A DNA stretch of 64,000 nt, taken from contig CACXLJ010000016.1 in NCBI GenBank assembly GCA_902768435.1, positions 1-64,000 of the forward strand, read 5' to 3'. The DNA comes from an uncultured Bacteroidales bacterium. Its GTDB lineage: Bacteria; Bacteroidota; Bacteroidia; Bacteroidales; Muribaculaceae. A program made the position numbers and the translations under genes. The notes beneath the pieces are model-generated. The model was not told where the DNA came from. It saw only the letters and a list, made by a program, of their open reading frames with translations, and made no database searches. Shown here piece after piece: positions 1 through 8,618 of this stretch; the first letter of the stretch is position 1; each line of letters starts with the position of its first letter.

Positions 1-61
1 ATGTCCATATATTTTGCACAGAGATAGAAAAAGAATTTAAACATGTTCATTTATCATTTAT

Positions 62-181
62 TTAAAAATCTATCGATTCATATAGCTCGTCGCCCCAAAC
101 CGCATTAGCGATACCCAAACCTACAGAGATAAAGGGATGGTGTTGAAAATTGGTTTCGGCATATTTGTATTTTGTTTCCAT
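62..181 (-). CDS. Small hypothetical protein, 39 aa
   Basis: A short open frame reads from ATG at 181 to TAA at 62, giving a 39-residue peptide with no obvious signal or membrane segment (it ends in YESIDF). It starts 5 nt after the stop of the membrane-protein gene at 186-572, so the two are probably co-transcribed. A further possible start at position 50 opens a frame (MNMFKF...) that runs off the left edge. The region is far more AT-rich than its neighbours. I do not recognise the family; it could also be the leftover end of a larger gene. Confidence 0.4.
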   Translation of the reverse strand: METKYKYAETNFQHHPFISVGLGIANAVWGDELYESIDF

Positions 182-185
182 ATCA

Positions 186-572
186 TTATTTGCTGAGCAT
201 GACAACAAAGAAGAGGACAAATGACAATATTACATAGGCTAAGACTGCATATCCTTTCAGTTTGTGATATTTTTCGTTCCTATATTTGTGAGCCAATGCT
301 TTGTATCGCCTTTCTCCTTTCATATACCATATCAGAAATCCTAAGATGATGAAATAAATAAGAAGAAACAAATACAATAATTCCGTTTTTGTAAGAACTC
401 CAAAAAGCTTTACTATCGAAATGATGTTGAAAGTAAAAACAAATGATATTATGCAACTTGCATCCACAACAAATTGAAAATGCATATTAATCCAAAACGG
501 TATAACTTTATAAACAATATCATAGAAATGATAAAGTCTATATAATATATAATCAAATATATCTCTTATCAT
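186..572 (-). CDS. Small multi-pass membrane protein, 128 aa
   Basis: The 128-residue product has hydrophobic stretches at roughly residues 35-60, 64-84 and 107-127, plus a weaker N-terminal amphipathic segment, and a basic stretch around residues 86-104 (KGERRYKALAHKYRNEKYHK). I do not recognise a named domain. Small AT-rich membrane proteins like this are common in Bacteroidales accessory loci, including next to polymorphic-toxin genes, but no toxin is visible here. Its start overlaps the end of an upstream gene fragment by about 20 nt. Base composition differs sharply from the glycosidase genes to the right, which suggests transfer. Confidence 0.6.
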   Translation of the reverse strand: MIRDIFDYILYRLYHFYDIVYKVIPFWINMHFQFVVDASCIISFVFTFNIISIVKLFGVLTKTELLYLFLLIYFIILGFLIWYMKGERRYKALAHKYRNEKYHKLKGYAVLAYVILSFVLFFVVMLSK

Positions 573-717
573 GTTTGTTTAGAGGTGTATAAAACGGCAC
601 TGATTTCTTTACTCCATTAACGTGTAAAAAATGCACGTTATTCTCTTTTTCGATCTCACCTTCTTTTTGAACTATCAAGAAATCCTTACAAGTTGCATTC
701 TCGTCAATCCCTCCTCT
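553..717 (-). pseudogene. Open frame without a start codon, probable gene remnant
   Basis: The minus strand is open from 717 to a stop at 553-555. The translation looks protein-like and charged (it includes KEGEIEKENNVHFLHVNG), but the frame has no ATG. A strong Shine-Dalgarno-like AGGAGGG (about 709-715) precedes an ATG in another frame that closes after seven codons. A single-base frameshift near that start would explain both observations. It lies between the GH2 gene and the small membrane protein and shares the AT-rich composition of the latter. It may be chance; TTG or GTG starts inside the frame are also possible. Confidence 0.3.
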
Positions 718-729
718 TTAATTTCAATA

Positions 730-3174
730 TTATTGATTAATGGGGATGTTGAGGGTTTGTTTCATGCCGGTTTTGCGGTCTTTCACTGTGAGGGTGGCTT
801 TGCCGGCCTTGTCGCCTGCTTGCACCACCACCACGAGTTGGCCATGGAAGAGTTTCATGGTGGGATTGGTGAATACTTCGACCGAGGTGGCATCGCCGTT
901 GCACACGGCACGGAAGGTGCCGTTGCCCTGCACCGTGAATTCGAGCTGATCGTCGGCATCGGGGCACAGCGTGCCGTTCTTGTCCACGAGGCTCACAGTG
1001 ACGAAGGCCAGATCGTTGCCATCGGCCTTGAGGCTGGTGCGATCGCTCTCCAGTTGCAGGCGTGCGGGTTTGCCAGCGGTGCGCACCACCTGCTCGCCAG
1101 CGCGGTTGCCGTTCTCGTCATATACCACCACTTTGAGTTCGCCCGGCTCATATTTCACATTGCGCCAACGCAGACGGTAGCGGTCGAGGCGTGTGCTGGG
1201 GTCTTTGCTGATGCGTCCCTGGCTCTTGCCGTTGACAAAGAGTTCGGCGCTGGGATAATCGGTATAGCAGTAGACGGGTGTCACCTTGCCCTCGCGGCCT
1301 TTCCAGGTCCAGTGTGGCAGCAGGTGAATGGTGTGGTCTTGCTTGTTCCAATGGCTGCGGTACAGGTAGAAGCGGTCCTTGGGCAGTCCGGCGAGGTCCA
1401 CAATGCCGTAGTAGCTCGAGCGACTGGGCCAGTAGGCGTCGTAGGGCGTGGGTTCGCCCAGATAGTCGAAGCCAGTCCACACAAACTCGCCCACTGTCCA
1501 GGGCATATCGTCCTGCAAGCGCCAGTCGTCGTCGGGCAGATTGCTCCACCAGCAATGCTCCAGGTCGTAGCCCGAGCACTGTCCGTCAGGGTAGGCTTTC
1601 CCTATTGCGGCGGTGTCGGGGAAACAGTAGTGCCCGCGGGTGCTCACGGTCGAAGCCGTCTCGCTGCCCAGCAGGTAACCCTGGCGCAAGAGCGGGAAGG
1701 TAGGCTCGTAGCGGTGTGTGCGGTAGTTGTAGCCCGGCACATCGGCAGCGTCGGCAAAACCGCTGGCAATGTCACCGTCGGGCTGGTCCATGCCGCAGGT
1801 CACGGGGCGGCTGGGGTCGAGCAGGTGGCACAGGCCCACCAGCTGACGGTAGCGCTCGGCACCTTCTTCCTTCCATTGCTCGGGAATTTCGTTGCCCACG
1901 CTCCACATCACAATGCAGGGGTGGTTGCGGTGATTCAAGATGAGGTTGGTGATATCTTTCTGCCACCAGTCGTTCCAGTGGCGGTTGTAACCGTTGCGCA
2001 CCTTGGGCTCCTTCCAGCCGTCGAAACTCTCGGCCATGACCATCATGCCCATGCTGTCGCACGCCTCCATTTGCCAGGTCGAGGGCATATTGTGCGAGGT
2101 GCGTATTGCGTCGGCACCCATGTCCTTCATGATGCGTATTTGCCTGATGAGCGCTGCCTTGTTGACTGCTGCGCCCAGCGGGCCCAGGTCGTGATGCAGA
2201 CACACGCCCTTGAACTTGCGGGTGACACCGTTGAGTTGGAAACCATGCTGACGCGTGAAGGAAATTGTGCGTATGCCGAATTTCACTTCCTGCTTATCGC
2301 AGTATTGCAGTGAATGGAGCAATGGAGTTTCCCCCTCGTTGTGAATGGGTTCTAACCGCTTGTTGTCATAGTCCTGATACAAGTCCACTTTCAGCTTGTA
2401 GAGCGTGGGGCTCTCGGGCGACCACAGCTGGGCATCCGGCACATTGATCTTGGCTTCGGCATTGCCGTCGGTAGTTTGGACTTCTTTCTTAGTCACGACT
2501 TTGCCAGCTGCATCGGTGATGATGAACACGAAGTTAGCCTCTGTGGCACTGGTTGAGCGGGCGCTCACGAGCAGTTCGGCTGTGCCGTCCTTCACGCGCA
2601 AGGTGCGAACAAAGGTCTGCCACGGGTCCAGGTGAATCGGGTGGTTGTAGCCCACGAGTTTCACGGGGCGGAACAAGCCGGCACCGGGATACCAGCGGCT
2701 GCTTTCCTCGAGATTTTCTAGTTTCACCACCACATCGATGGATTTATTGTACAGGTTGATGTACTTGGAAAGCGGCACCCTGAAGGCGTTGTAACCGTAG
2801 GCCCACTTGGCAGCAACTTCACCATTGACATAGACGGTGGGCTCTGACATCGCTCCGTCGAACACCAGTTCCAAGTCACTGGCCAGATAACGCAGCTGTG
2901 TGCGATAGTAGCCTTTGCCAATCCAGGGCAGGGCACCACTGCGGCCGGTGTGCTCGGTGGCAGTTTCCTCGCCGTTTTCCTTGATGGCCACTACTTGCAG
3001 GTCCCACTTCTTGTCGAAGGGGCCGCTGATGGCCCAGTCGTGAGGCACTTTCACATCAACCCAGTTGATGCTGTCGCGACTGAACTGCCAGTCGGTGATT
3101 TCGGTTTCCCATGCGGCTTGCACGGTGGGGCACATCGCACAGATGGCAGCGAATGATATCAATAATTTTTTCAT
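730..3174 (-). CDS. Secreted GH2 family glycosidase (beta-galactosidase type)
   Basis: This is an 814-residue glycoside hydrolase family 2 enzyme, expected to remove beta-linked sugars from glycans in the periplasm or at the surface. A Sec signal peptide covers residues 1-20. A sugar-binding sandwich domain (about 35-200), an Ig-like domain (200-310) and the TIM barrel follow. WSVGNEI places the acid/base at Glu429; GSETAS places the likely nucleophile at Glu505. The C-terminus (from about 620) resembles DUF4982 plus a C-terminal GH2 sandwich. It begins 38 nt after the GHL10 gene, so the two are probably one operon. The exact substrate cannot be read from the sequence. Confidence 0.93.
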   Translation of the reverse strand: MKKLLISFAAICAMCPTVQAAWETEITDWQFSRDSINWVDVKVPHDWAISGPFDKKWDLQVVAIKENGEETATEHTGRSGALPWIGKGYYRTQLRYLASDLELVFDGAMSEPTVYVNGEVAAKWAYGYNAFRVPLSKYINLYNKSIDVVVKLENLEESSRWYPGAGLFRPVKLVGYNHPIHLDPWQTFVRTLRVKDGTAELLVSARSTSATEANFVFIITDAAGKVVTKKEVQTTDGNAEAKINVPDAQLWSPESPTLYKLKVDLYQDYDNKRLEPIHNEGETPLLHSLQYCDKQEVKFGIRTISFTRQHGFQLNGVTRKFKGVCLHHDLGPLGAAVNKAALIRQIRIMKDMGADAIRTSHNMPSTWQMEACDSMGMMVMAESFDGWKEPKVRNGYNRHWNDWWQKDITNLILNHRNHPCIVMWSVGNEIPEQWKEEGAERYRQLVGLCHLLDPSRPVTCGMDQPDGDIASGFADAADVPGYNYRTHRYEPTFPLLRQGYLLGSETASTVSTRGHYCFPDTAAIGKAYPDGQCSGYDLEHCWWSNLPDDDWRLQDDMPWTVGEFVWTGFDYLGEPTPYDAYWPSRSSYYGIVDLAGLPKDRFYLYRSHWNKQDHTIHLLPHWTWKGREGKVTPVYCYTDYPSAELFVNGKSQGRISKDPSTRLDRYRLRWRNVKYEPGELKVVVYDENGNRAGEQVVRTAGKPARLQLESDRTSLKADGNDLAFVTVSLVDKNGTLCPDADDQLEFTVQGNGTFRAVCNGDATSVEVFTNPTMKLFHGQLVVVVQAGDKAGKATLTVKDRKTGMKQTLNIPINQ

Positions 3175-3212
3175 AGTTGTAGCGATTTTATTGTGTGTTT
3201 ATGGTATGTTTT

Positions 3213-4712
3213 TTATAATTTCACTTTGGTTTGTGTGCCGTGCGGGCTCTCGTTGTTGCAGTGGTCGAGCGCCGTGACGACAAACACAAATTGCTTGCCC
3301 TTGGGCGCATACTGCGGCAGGGGCAATTGTGTGTCGCTGGTGATGGCGACAATGGCCTTGCTGTTGTTCAAGTCAATACGCTCGCCTTTTGCGAAACGGT
3401 ACACCACAAAGCGGGCTGCCTGCTGCAGCGGGTCGTTGGTCTTGGGGGCTTCCCAAACCAGCGTCTTCACCTTGTTGATTTTCTTCACCTTCAGGTCCTT
3501 CACCTCAGCGGGAGCAACATCGTCGAGCCACGGGTAGGTGGGTGGCAGCGCCAGGGTCGACTGGCGGCCGTTCATGAGCGAGTCGGTCACGCCCTTGTAG
3601 TTGGCGGTGAGGCTATAGCAGGGCCACCAGGTCACGCCCTGCACATTGTCCAGGCCTCGCATGATGCGCAGTTTGTGGTCGAGCTGTGTGGGGCAGGTGG
3701 GGTCGTCGGTGTCGGCATAGTCCATGGTGTTGCGGATGGCCAGGCCGTAGTACATGTGGCGGCCGTTGGTGTGGCGGTTCCACCAGTCCATGAGTATCGC
3801 ATCGCTCGCTTTGGGGTGCTCGAGCTGCCAGTAGAGCTGTGGCACCATGTAGTCGACCCAGCCCTCGGCGGTCCACTTGATGCAGTCGGCATAGAGTGCG
3901 TCATAGCACTGCAGGCCATTGGTGTCGCTGCCGTCGGGGTCGCTCGCCTTGTTGCGCCAGATGCCGAAGGGGCTGATGCCCAACCGCACCCAGGGCTTGA
4001 TGTCCATAATGGTTCGGTGCATGCCTGCGATGAGCGAGTCGACATTGGCGCGGCGCCAGTCGGCACGGTCCCAGCCTATGCCGTACAGGTCGTAGCTGGC
4101 GGTATCGGGGAATTCCTTGCCCTCGATGGGGTAGGGATAGAAGTAGTCGTCCATGTGTATGGCATCGACATCGTAGCGCGTGACAATGTCGGCGACCACG
4201 CGGCAAATGTGCTCGCGGCATTCGGGATAAGCGGGGTCGAAGTAGTTCTGCTCGCCATACTTGAGGAACCACTCGGGGTGCTGTTTGATGAGTGCGTCGG
4301 GTGCCAACTGGTGGTCGTAGCCCACGCGGTAAGGGTTGATCCACGCGTGCAGTTCCATGCCGCGCTTGTGACTCTCCTCAATCATCATCTGCATGGGGTC
4401 CCACACGGGTGTGGGAGGCACGCCGCCGGTGCCGCTCAGCCAGAAACTCCACGGCTCCAGATCACTCTGGTAGAAAGCATCGGCCTGGGGTCGGCAATGG
4501 AAAATGATGGCGTTGCAGCCCGCCATCTGCAGGCTGTCGAGCATGTTGAGCAGGTAGGCTTTGTTCTCGGCCGTTGTGTGCTTGGCGTAGTAGCGGTCGC
4601 CCACCGTGGGGATCCACACGCCGCGGAATTCGCGCTTGGGGTTATTCTGCGCCACAGTGCTTAGCGCAATGAGCAGCGCGCCAGCCAGGGCAAGGGTCCT
4701 TATAGATTTCAT
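3213..4712 (-). CDS. Glycosyl hydrolase-like 10 (GHL10/DUF187) secreted protein
   Basis: A 499-residue secreted protein with a signal peptide (about residues 1-21) and a TIM-barrel GHL10 domain at about 27-380. Hallmarks are the opening REFRGVWIPTV, the AWINPYR motif, the DAIHMDDYFYPYP segment with clustered Asp residues, and GISPFGIWR. Residues from about 400 form a fibronectin type III-like domain. The family is linked to peptidoglycan or polysaccharide processing, but the reaction is poorly defined. It is the first gene of a likely operon with the GH2 enzyme and has a good promoter at 4745-4776. Confidence 0.92.
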   Translation of the reverse strand: MKSIRTLALAGALLIALSTVAQNNPKREFRGVWIPTVGDRYYAKHTTAENKAYLLNMLDSLQMAGCNAIIFHCRPQADAFYQSDLEPWSFWLSGTGGVPPTPVWDPMQMMIEESHKRGMELHAWINPYRVGYDHQLAPDALIKQHPEWFLKYGEQNYFDPAYPECREHICRVVADIVTRYDVDAIHMDDYFYPYPIEGKEFPDTASYDLYGIGWDRADWRRANVDSLIAGMHRTIMDIKPWVRLGISPFGIWRNKASDPDGSDTNGLQCYDALYADCIKWTAEGWVDYMVPQLYWQLEHPKASDAILMDWWNRHTNGRHMYYGLAIRNTMDYADTDDPTCPTQLDHKLRIMRGLDNVQGVTWWPCYSLTANYKGVTDSLMNGRQSTLALPPTYPWLDDVAPAEVKDLKVKKINKVKTLVWEAPKTNDPLQQAARFVVYRFAKGERIDLNNSKAIVAITSDTQLPLPQYAPKGKQFVFVVTALDHCNNESPHGTQTKVKL

Positions 4713-4744
4713 AATAGTATAGGTGTAAATTGGGTTTTATAGCA

Positions 4745-4776
4745 CAAAGTTAATGTTTTGAAACTTTTTTAGCAAA
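4745..4776 (-). promoter_or_regulatory. Promoter of the GHL10-GH2 operon
   Basis: On the minus strand a -7 box TAACTTTG (4745-4752) lies 20 nt from an upstream TTTG (4773-4776), matching the Bacteroidota sigma-70 consensus. The expected transcription start is near 4738, about 25 nt before the ATG. Confidence 0.7.
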
Positions 4777-4812
4777 TTGTGCGTCACAATTCATGAATAT
4801 TCACTATTTTTG
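4777..4812 (+). promoter_or_regulatory. Promoter of the TerB-like gene
   Basis: A -7 box TATTTTTG sits at 4805-4812, with a TTGTG about 23 nt upstream. It is back to back with the GHL10 promoter; the two upstream elements are adjacent, so one regulator could control both. It places the transcript start near 4820, which rules out the upstream ATG at 4793. Confidence 0.55.
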
Positions 4813-4834
4813 CTCAACCCAAACACGAAGAGCG

Positions 4835-5176
4835 ATGAAAGAACTGCCTAAGTTTAACGATGGCGAGCGCGCGGCGCTGGTGAGCCTGCTGCTCGAGATG
4901 GTGAATGTGGACCACAGCGTGGCCTACGAGGAACTGATTGTGACCAACAACATTCATTCGCGATTCAGCATCAGCACCAACGATTTCAATGCCGGCCGCA
5001 ACCTCGACCCCGTGCATGCGCTCTATGTGGTCAAGAACATGACCGATGTGCAGAAACGCACCGTGGCGCAGCTGCTGGTGGAGGTGATTGACGCCGACGA
5101 GCTGGTGACCGACGAGGAAATCAACCTGCTCAACTTCATCTGCACCGCCACCGGCCTCGACCTCCTCTTCCCCTAA
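4835..5176 (+). CDS. TerB-like small helical protein, 113 aa
   Basis: A 113-residue acidic helical protein without signal peptide. Acidic patches such as DADELVTDEEIN resemble the metal-binding TerB/TerB-like fold associated with tellurite resistance and stress, but similarity is weak and the role is unknown. I chose the ATG at 4835 because the in-frame ATG at 4793 lies upstream of a well-formed -7 box (4805-4812). It stands alone: the next gene (Fic) is convergent. Confidence 0.75.
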   Translation: MKELPKFNDGERAALVSLLLEMVNVDHSVAYEELIVTNNIHSRFSISTNDFNAGRNLDPVHALYVVKNMTDVQKRTVAQLLVEVIDADELVTDEEINLLNFICTATGLDLLFP

Positions 5177-5223
5177 TTACCCTATTGCGACGTTTAGTCC
5201 GTCAGTCGCAATTCTTTCTTTTG

Positions 5224-6246
5224 TTAAAAATAGGTTTCGACTGCAAAGCGATATTGGTCAATGAATATCTGCTTGAACGCAAATATATTGTTCTGCTCAT
5301 AAAATAGTAGCATCGCTTTCTTGTAGTCAATACTGTCAACAGTCCGAAATGAGATTGGGCAATATCCATTGGCTATGAGAATGGCATTGGCACTAATCCG
5401 GGCAATGCGTTTATTGCCATCGTTAAAAGCTTGGATGTATGATAAAAGCAATAATGCATAAAGAGCCTTCTCAAACACGTTGTCACGGCTATTGATTAGG
5501 TCGCATGCCTGCTGAAGCGCTTCTCTAATCTGGAATTCATTGTCAATAGGGCGATAATTGGTACCTGTGATGCCAACGCGCCGAGTGCGAATGTTGCGCT
5601 GAATTGACAGGTCTTTAATCAGCAAACTATGAATATCCTCTATGCGTGATACAGAAAGATGTTCCATATAGTCGGGATTCTCAACAATGAAATCAAGGGC
5701 ACTTTTATGATTGAGTAGCATAATTGCCTCTTCTTTAGTCTTGCCCGATGCGGTTTGCTTCTCACGCAATAGTCGTTCTGTCTCAAGTAACGAATAAGTG
5801 TTACCTTCTATTTGTGAAGATTTCCAGCTCAAATCTATTCCCAATCTTTCCATCTCCTTTTGTTTCTCCTCAGGAGAGAGTGTTCGAATATTCTTTGAAA
5901 ACTGGTCTTGGAGAGCATTCAGCAACATCATTTCTGTGGATGTAAACAAATTAACCCGGCTCAACACATTTGGAATCAAATCAAAATTGTAACCAGTCAG
6001 CACTTCGCGTTCATCAATTTCTTTACTATAATATTTGTCCATATCAATGGGCATGAATAAAGAAGAAGCTGTGTAGCGTGTGGCCCTGGCTTTTCCTTGA
6101 ACAGTGACATAATAATTATCAACCAATTCACCAAGCATTCTCTTGACGGTGGAGAGGCTTACTTCATCAGCAAATACTTCACTGATTTGTTTGCTAGAAC
6201 AGTTTGGATGTTCCTTGATATAATCTAATAGAGTGCTCTGATTCAT
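5224..6246 (-). CDS. Fic-domain protein with N-terminal winged helix; catalytic His replaced
   Basis: A 340-residue protein. Residues about 5-60 look like a winged helix (SLSTVKRMLGELVDNYYV), suggesting DNA binding. The Fic domain follows, with an inhibitory-helix-like SSQIEGN at 143-149 (pattern S/TxxxEG/N). The active-site loop reads IQAFNDGNKR (271-280) where canonical Fic proteins have HPFxxGN(G/K)R, so the catalytic His is Gln272 here. Phosphate-binding residues (DGNKR) are kept. Classical AMP transfer therefore looks unlikely, although nucleotide binding may remain. It is alone, with no Doc/Phd-type antitoxin next to it. Confidence 0.88.
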   Translation of the reverse strand: MNQSTLLDYIKEHPNCSSKQISEVFADEVSLSTVKRMLGELVDNYYVTVQGKARATRYTASSLFMPIDMDKYYSKEIDEREVLTGYNFDLIPNVLSRVNLFTSTEMMLLNALQDQFSKNIRTLSPEEKQKEMERLGIDLSWKSSQIEGNTYSLLETERLLREKQTASGKTKEEAIMLLNHKSALDFIVENPDYMEHLSVSRIEDIHSLLIKDLSIQRNIRTRRVGITGTNYRPIDNEFQIREALQQACDLINSRDNVFEKALYALLLLSYIQAFNDGNKRIARISANAILIANGYCPISFRTVDSIDYKKAMLLFYEQNNIFAFKQIFIDQYRFAVETYF

Positions 6247-6530
6247 CGCTTTTTGATATTATTGGCTCACAAATGTAGGCAAATCAGCTCATTTGTGCAA
6301 GTTTTTGAGCCGATTTTTCGATTTTTTGAGCTGATTCCGTTTTTAGCCTCGACCTCTTCTTCCCATAAACTCTCTCGCACACTCCACAACCCTCCTCCCA
6401 CTTGACATAACAGCTACTCAATTCGTTAAATTATTTAACAAATCACTGTTTAATGAGTTATGAATGTTAATTTAATGTTAAAATCATTATTTTTATGCTT
6501 GAAAATTATGTTTTATAACATATTTCGCAT

Positions 6531-6538
6531 TACCTTTG
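6531..6538 (+). promoter_or_regulatory. -7 box of the 6545-6690 RNA
   Basis: TACCTTTG matches TAnnTTTG. The region where the -33 element would lie holds an inverted repeat TATGTT-TTAT-AACATA (6507-6522), a possible operator. Confidence 0.55.
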
Positions 6539-6544
6539 CATTGG

Positions 6545-6690
6545 TTTTTCATGGTATTAGTTTTTAAGGTTATGAAAATCCAGCCGCCGCGATGGCGTTT
6601 GCGCATTTTCATTATTTAAGGTTTATGTTAATGGTATTAAGGTTAAATTAGTTAAGCAATCCCCGATAGCGATATCGAGGATTTTTTTTC
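6545..6690 (+). ncRNA. Candidate free-standing small RNA with intrinsic terminator
   Basis: This 653-nt gene gap holds a complete transcription unit: a -7 box (6531-6538), about 145 nt without a credible open frame, and a strong intrinsic terminator (6658-6690: 10 bp with one mismatch, loop GCGA, eight T). Inside is a hairpin with arms ATGAAAAT (6572-6579) and ATTTTCAT (6605-6612) enclosing CGCC/GGCG. ATGGTATTA occurs twice (6551-6559, 6631-6639) and TTAAGGTT three times (6564, 6616, 6637). No plus-strand gene follows, so it is not a simple leader. I do not recognise the family. The region before it (6247-6530) holds nothing else that I can name. Confidence 0.6.
6658..6690 (+). terminator. 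Intrinsic terminator of the small RNA
   Basis: AATCC-C-CGATA pairs with TATCG-A-GGATT around a GCGA tetraloop (6658-6683), followed by a T run to 6689. Confidence 0.85.
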
Positions 6691-6789
6691 GCTTTGGTTT
6701 TTGGGTCACACAGAATAATTAGACATAAGAACGAAAGATAAAAAAGCAAGGCACCGCAGTCGCTGACTGCAGGTGATTGTCTATTATAT

Positions 6790-6902
6790 GCTATCGGCTA
6801 ACAGCTAGTTGCTATCTGCTATATGCTATATGCTAAAAGGCTAGCGGCTATAGGCTAGCGGCTATCTGCTAGTTGCTAAATGCTAATGGCTATCGGCTGC
6901 TA
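6790..6902 (+). repeat. Tandem heptamer array (GCTANNN), about 15 units
   Basis: From 6790 the sequence reads as consecutive 7-nt units with fixed GCTA and three variable bases (GCTATCG, GCTAACA, GCTAGTT, GCTATCT, GCTATAT and so on). About 15 units run with a single extra base at 6839. The array ends in the stop codon of the transporter gene; read on that strand it is a series of TAGC cores. The function is unknown. Confidence 0.85.
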
Positions 6903-8576
6903 GGTGAGGGCGAGGACGAGGATTTGGGCGACGATCACGCGCAGGAACATGGAGAGGGGGTAAACGGTGGAGTAGGCGACTGCTGGGGCGTCGTTGTTGG
7001 CCGTCTTGTTGGCGTAGGCGAGCGCGGGCGGGTCGGTGTTAGAGCCGGCGATGAGGCCCATGAGGGTGCAGTAGTTGATTTTGTGCTTGCCTCGGCCAAA
7101 GAGTCCCACTGCAAAGAGGGGCAGGAAGGTGATGAGGAAACCATAGAGCACCCACTTGGCGCCGGTGGCATTGAACACGGTGGCGGCAAAGTTGCCTCCG
7201 GCCGCGAGTCCCACCGAAGCGAGGAAGAGGCATATGCCCAGTTCGCGTAGCATGAGGTTGGCACTACTGCTGCTATAGGTGATGAGTTTGATTTTGTAGC
7301 CATAACGGCCCAGCAGGATGGCGACAATGAGCGGTCCGCCTGCCAGACCCAGTTTCATGGGTACGCTCATGCCCGGCAGGAGCAGGGGTATGCTGCCCAA
7401 AATGATGCCCAGCACAATGCCAATGAACATGGTGAAGATATTGGGATGGTCGAGGGTCTTGAGCGAATTGCCCATCTTGTCGGCCAGTCGGTTGATGTCG
7501 TTGATGTTGCCCACCACGGTCAAGCGGTCGCCCACCTGCAGCGCAAGGTTGGGGCTGGCGAGCAGGTCGAGACCGGCACGATGCACGCGCGTGACATTGA
7601 GTTTGTAACCCATGCGCAGACGCAGCGAGCCAAGCTTGCGGCCAGTGAATTCGCTCTTGGTGACCACAATGCGGCGAGCCGTGACAGGGTCGGGGTCGCC
7701 TTTCCAGTCCATTTCTTCGTGAGGCCCGAGAACGGCGTCGAACATCTCCTCGTCTTGCTGGCTCATGACCACGAGCAGCAGGTCGCCTTCCTCAATGACG
7801 GTTTCGCTCACAGGGATGTGCACATGGCCGTCGCCCTTGCGGATGCGCGAAATCACAAAGTTGTGGTCAATGATCTGGTGCAGGTGATGAATGGTGCTGC
7901 CAATGATGAGCTTGTTGGTCACCTTATAGGTGACGATGTGTGGCTGCAGCTGCGAGTTGGTTTTCTCATCTTCAATCTCCTTGGCCTCCTTGTCAACGCC
8001 AATCTTGAATACCGACTTAATAACAATCATAGAGAGGATAATGCCCACCACGCCCAGAGGATAGGCGGCGGCATAGCCCATCGACATGGCCTCGTTCATC
8101 ATCGAGGCGCTGTCGGCCTGGGTCTCGATGAGCGTTTGCTGTGCGGCACCGAGTCCGGGCGTGTTGGTCACGGCACCCGAGAGGACGCCCACCAGTTCGT
8201 AGGCCTTGAGGTCGGGATCGATGAAGAAGATGACGAGCGCCACCACAATGTTGAGCGCAATGATGGCCATGGCAAGCGCGTTGAGCGTGAGCCCGCCATG
8301 CTTGAACGAGGAGAAGAACGAAGGACCCACCTGCAGACCTATTGAGAAGATGAACAGGATGAGGCCAAACTCCTGGATAAACTTGAGGGTGCCGGGGTCG
8401 ATTGAGCAACCCAAGTGGCCCGCGAGGAGCCCCACAAAGAGCACAAATGTGGCACCGAGCGAGATGCCGAAGAATTTGATTTTGCCCAGCATCACGCCCA
8501 GGGCAATCACCAGTGAATAGATGAATATGGAGTGAGCCACTCCAGTGCCTGTGAAAAGATCAAGTATCCAGTCCAT
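6900..8576 (-). CDS. AspT/YidE-family transporter with two RCK_C domains
   Basis: A 558-residue inner-membrane transporter of the aspartate:alanine exchanger superfamily. About five N-terminal membrane helices (to about residue 185) precede two cytoplasmic TrkA_C/RCK_C-like domains (about 205-285 and 290-375), then a second membrane block. This helix-RCK-RCK-helix layout is typical of YidE-like proteins. The RCK domains probably bind a regulatory ligand; the substrate is not determined. It is the last gene of the tamL-gph-transporter run (42 nt after gph), and its stop codon is embedded in the heptamer array. Confidence 0.9.
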   Translation of the reverse strand: MDWILDLFTGTGVAHSIFIYSLVIALGVMLGKIKFFGISLGATFVLFVGLLAGHLGCSIDPGTLKFIQEFGLILFIFSIGLQVGPSFFSSFKHGGLTLNALAMAIIALNIVVALVIFFIDPDLKAYELVGVLSGAVTNTPGLGAAQQTLIETQADSASMMNEAMSMGYAAAYPLGVVGIILSMIVIKSVFKIGVDKEAKEIEDEKTNSQLQPHIVTYKVTNKLIIGSTIHHLHQIIDHNFVISRIRKGDGHVHIPVSETVIEEGDLLLVVMSQQDEEMFDAVLGPHEEMDWKGDPDPVTARRIVVTKSEFTGRKLGSLRLRMGYKLNVTRVHRAGLDLLASPNLALQVGDRLTVVGNINDINRLADKMGNSLKTLDHPNIFTMFIGIVLGIILGSIPLLLPGMSVPMKLGLAGGPLIVAILLGRYGYKIKLITYSSSSANLMLRELGICLFLASVGLAAGGNFAATVFNATGAKWVLYGFLITFLPLFAVGLFGRGKHKINYCTLMGLIAGSNTDPPALAYANKTANNDAPAVAYSTVYPLSMFLRVIVAQILVLALT

Positions 8577-8618
8577 GTTTAAACGATATTGCGGTTTTAA
8601 GAGTTAAGGTTTCTTGTA

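Noticed and set aside
618-640. Inverted repeat TAACGTG/CACGTTA as terminator of the GH2 gene
   Set aside because: No T run follows on the minus strand; it lies within the candidate gene fragment.
631-2313. Long plus-strand open frame (560 codons) opposite the GH2 gene
   Set aside because: It is a GC-rich antisense shadow; composition (Val/Ala/His/Gly runs) is not protein-like and the GH2 frame has clear motifs.
3231-4664. Long plus-strand open frame opposite the GHL10 gene
   Set aside because: Antisense shadow of a gene with family motifs and signal peptide.
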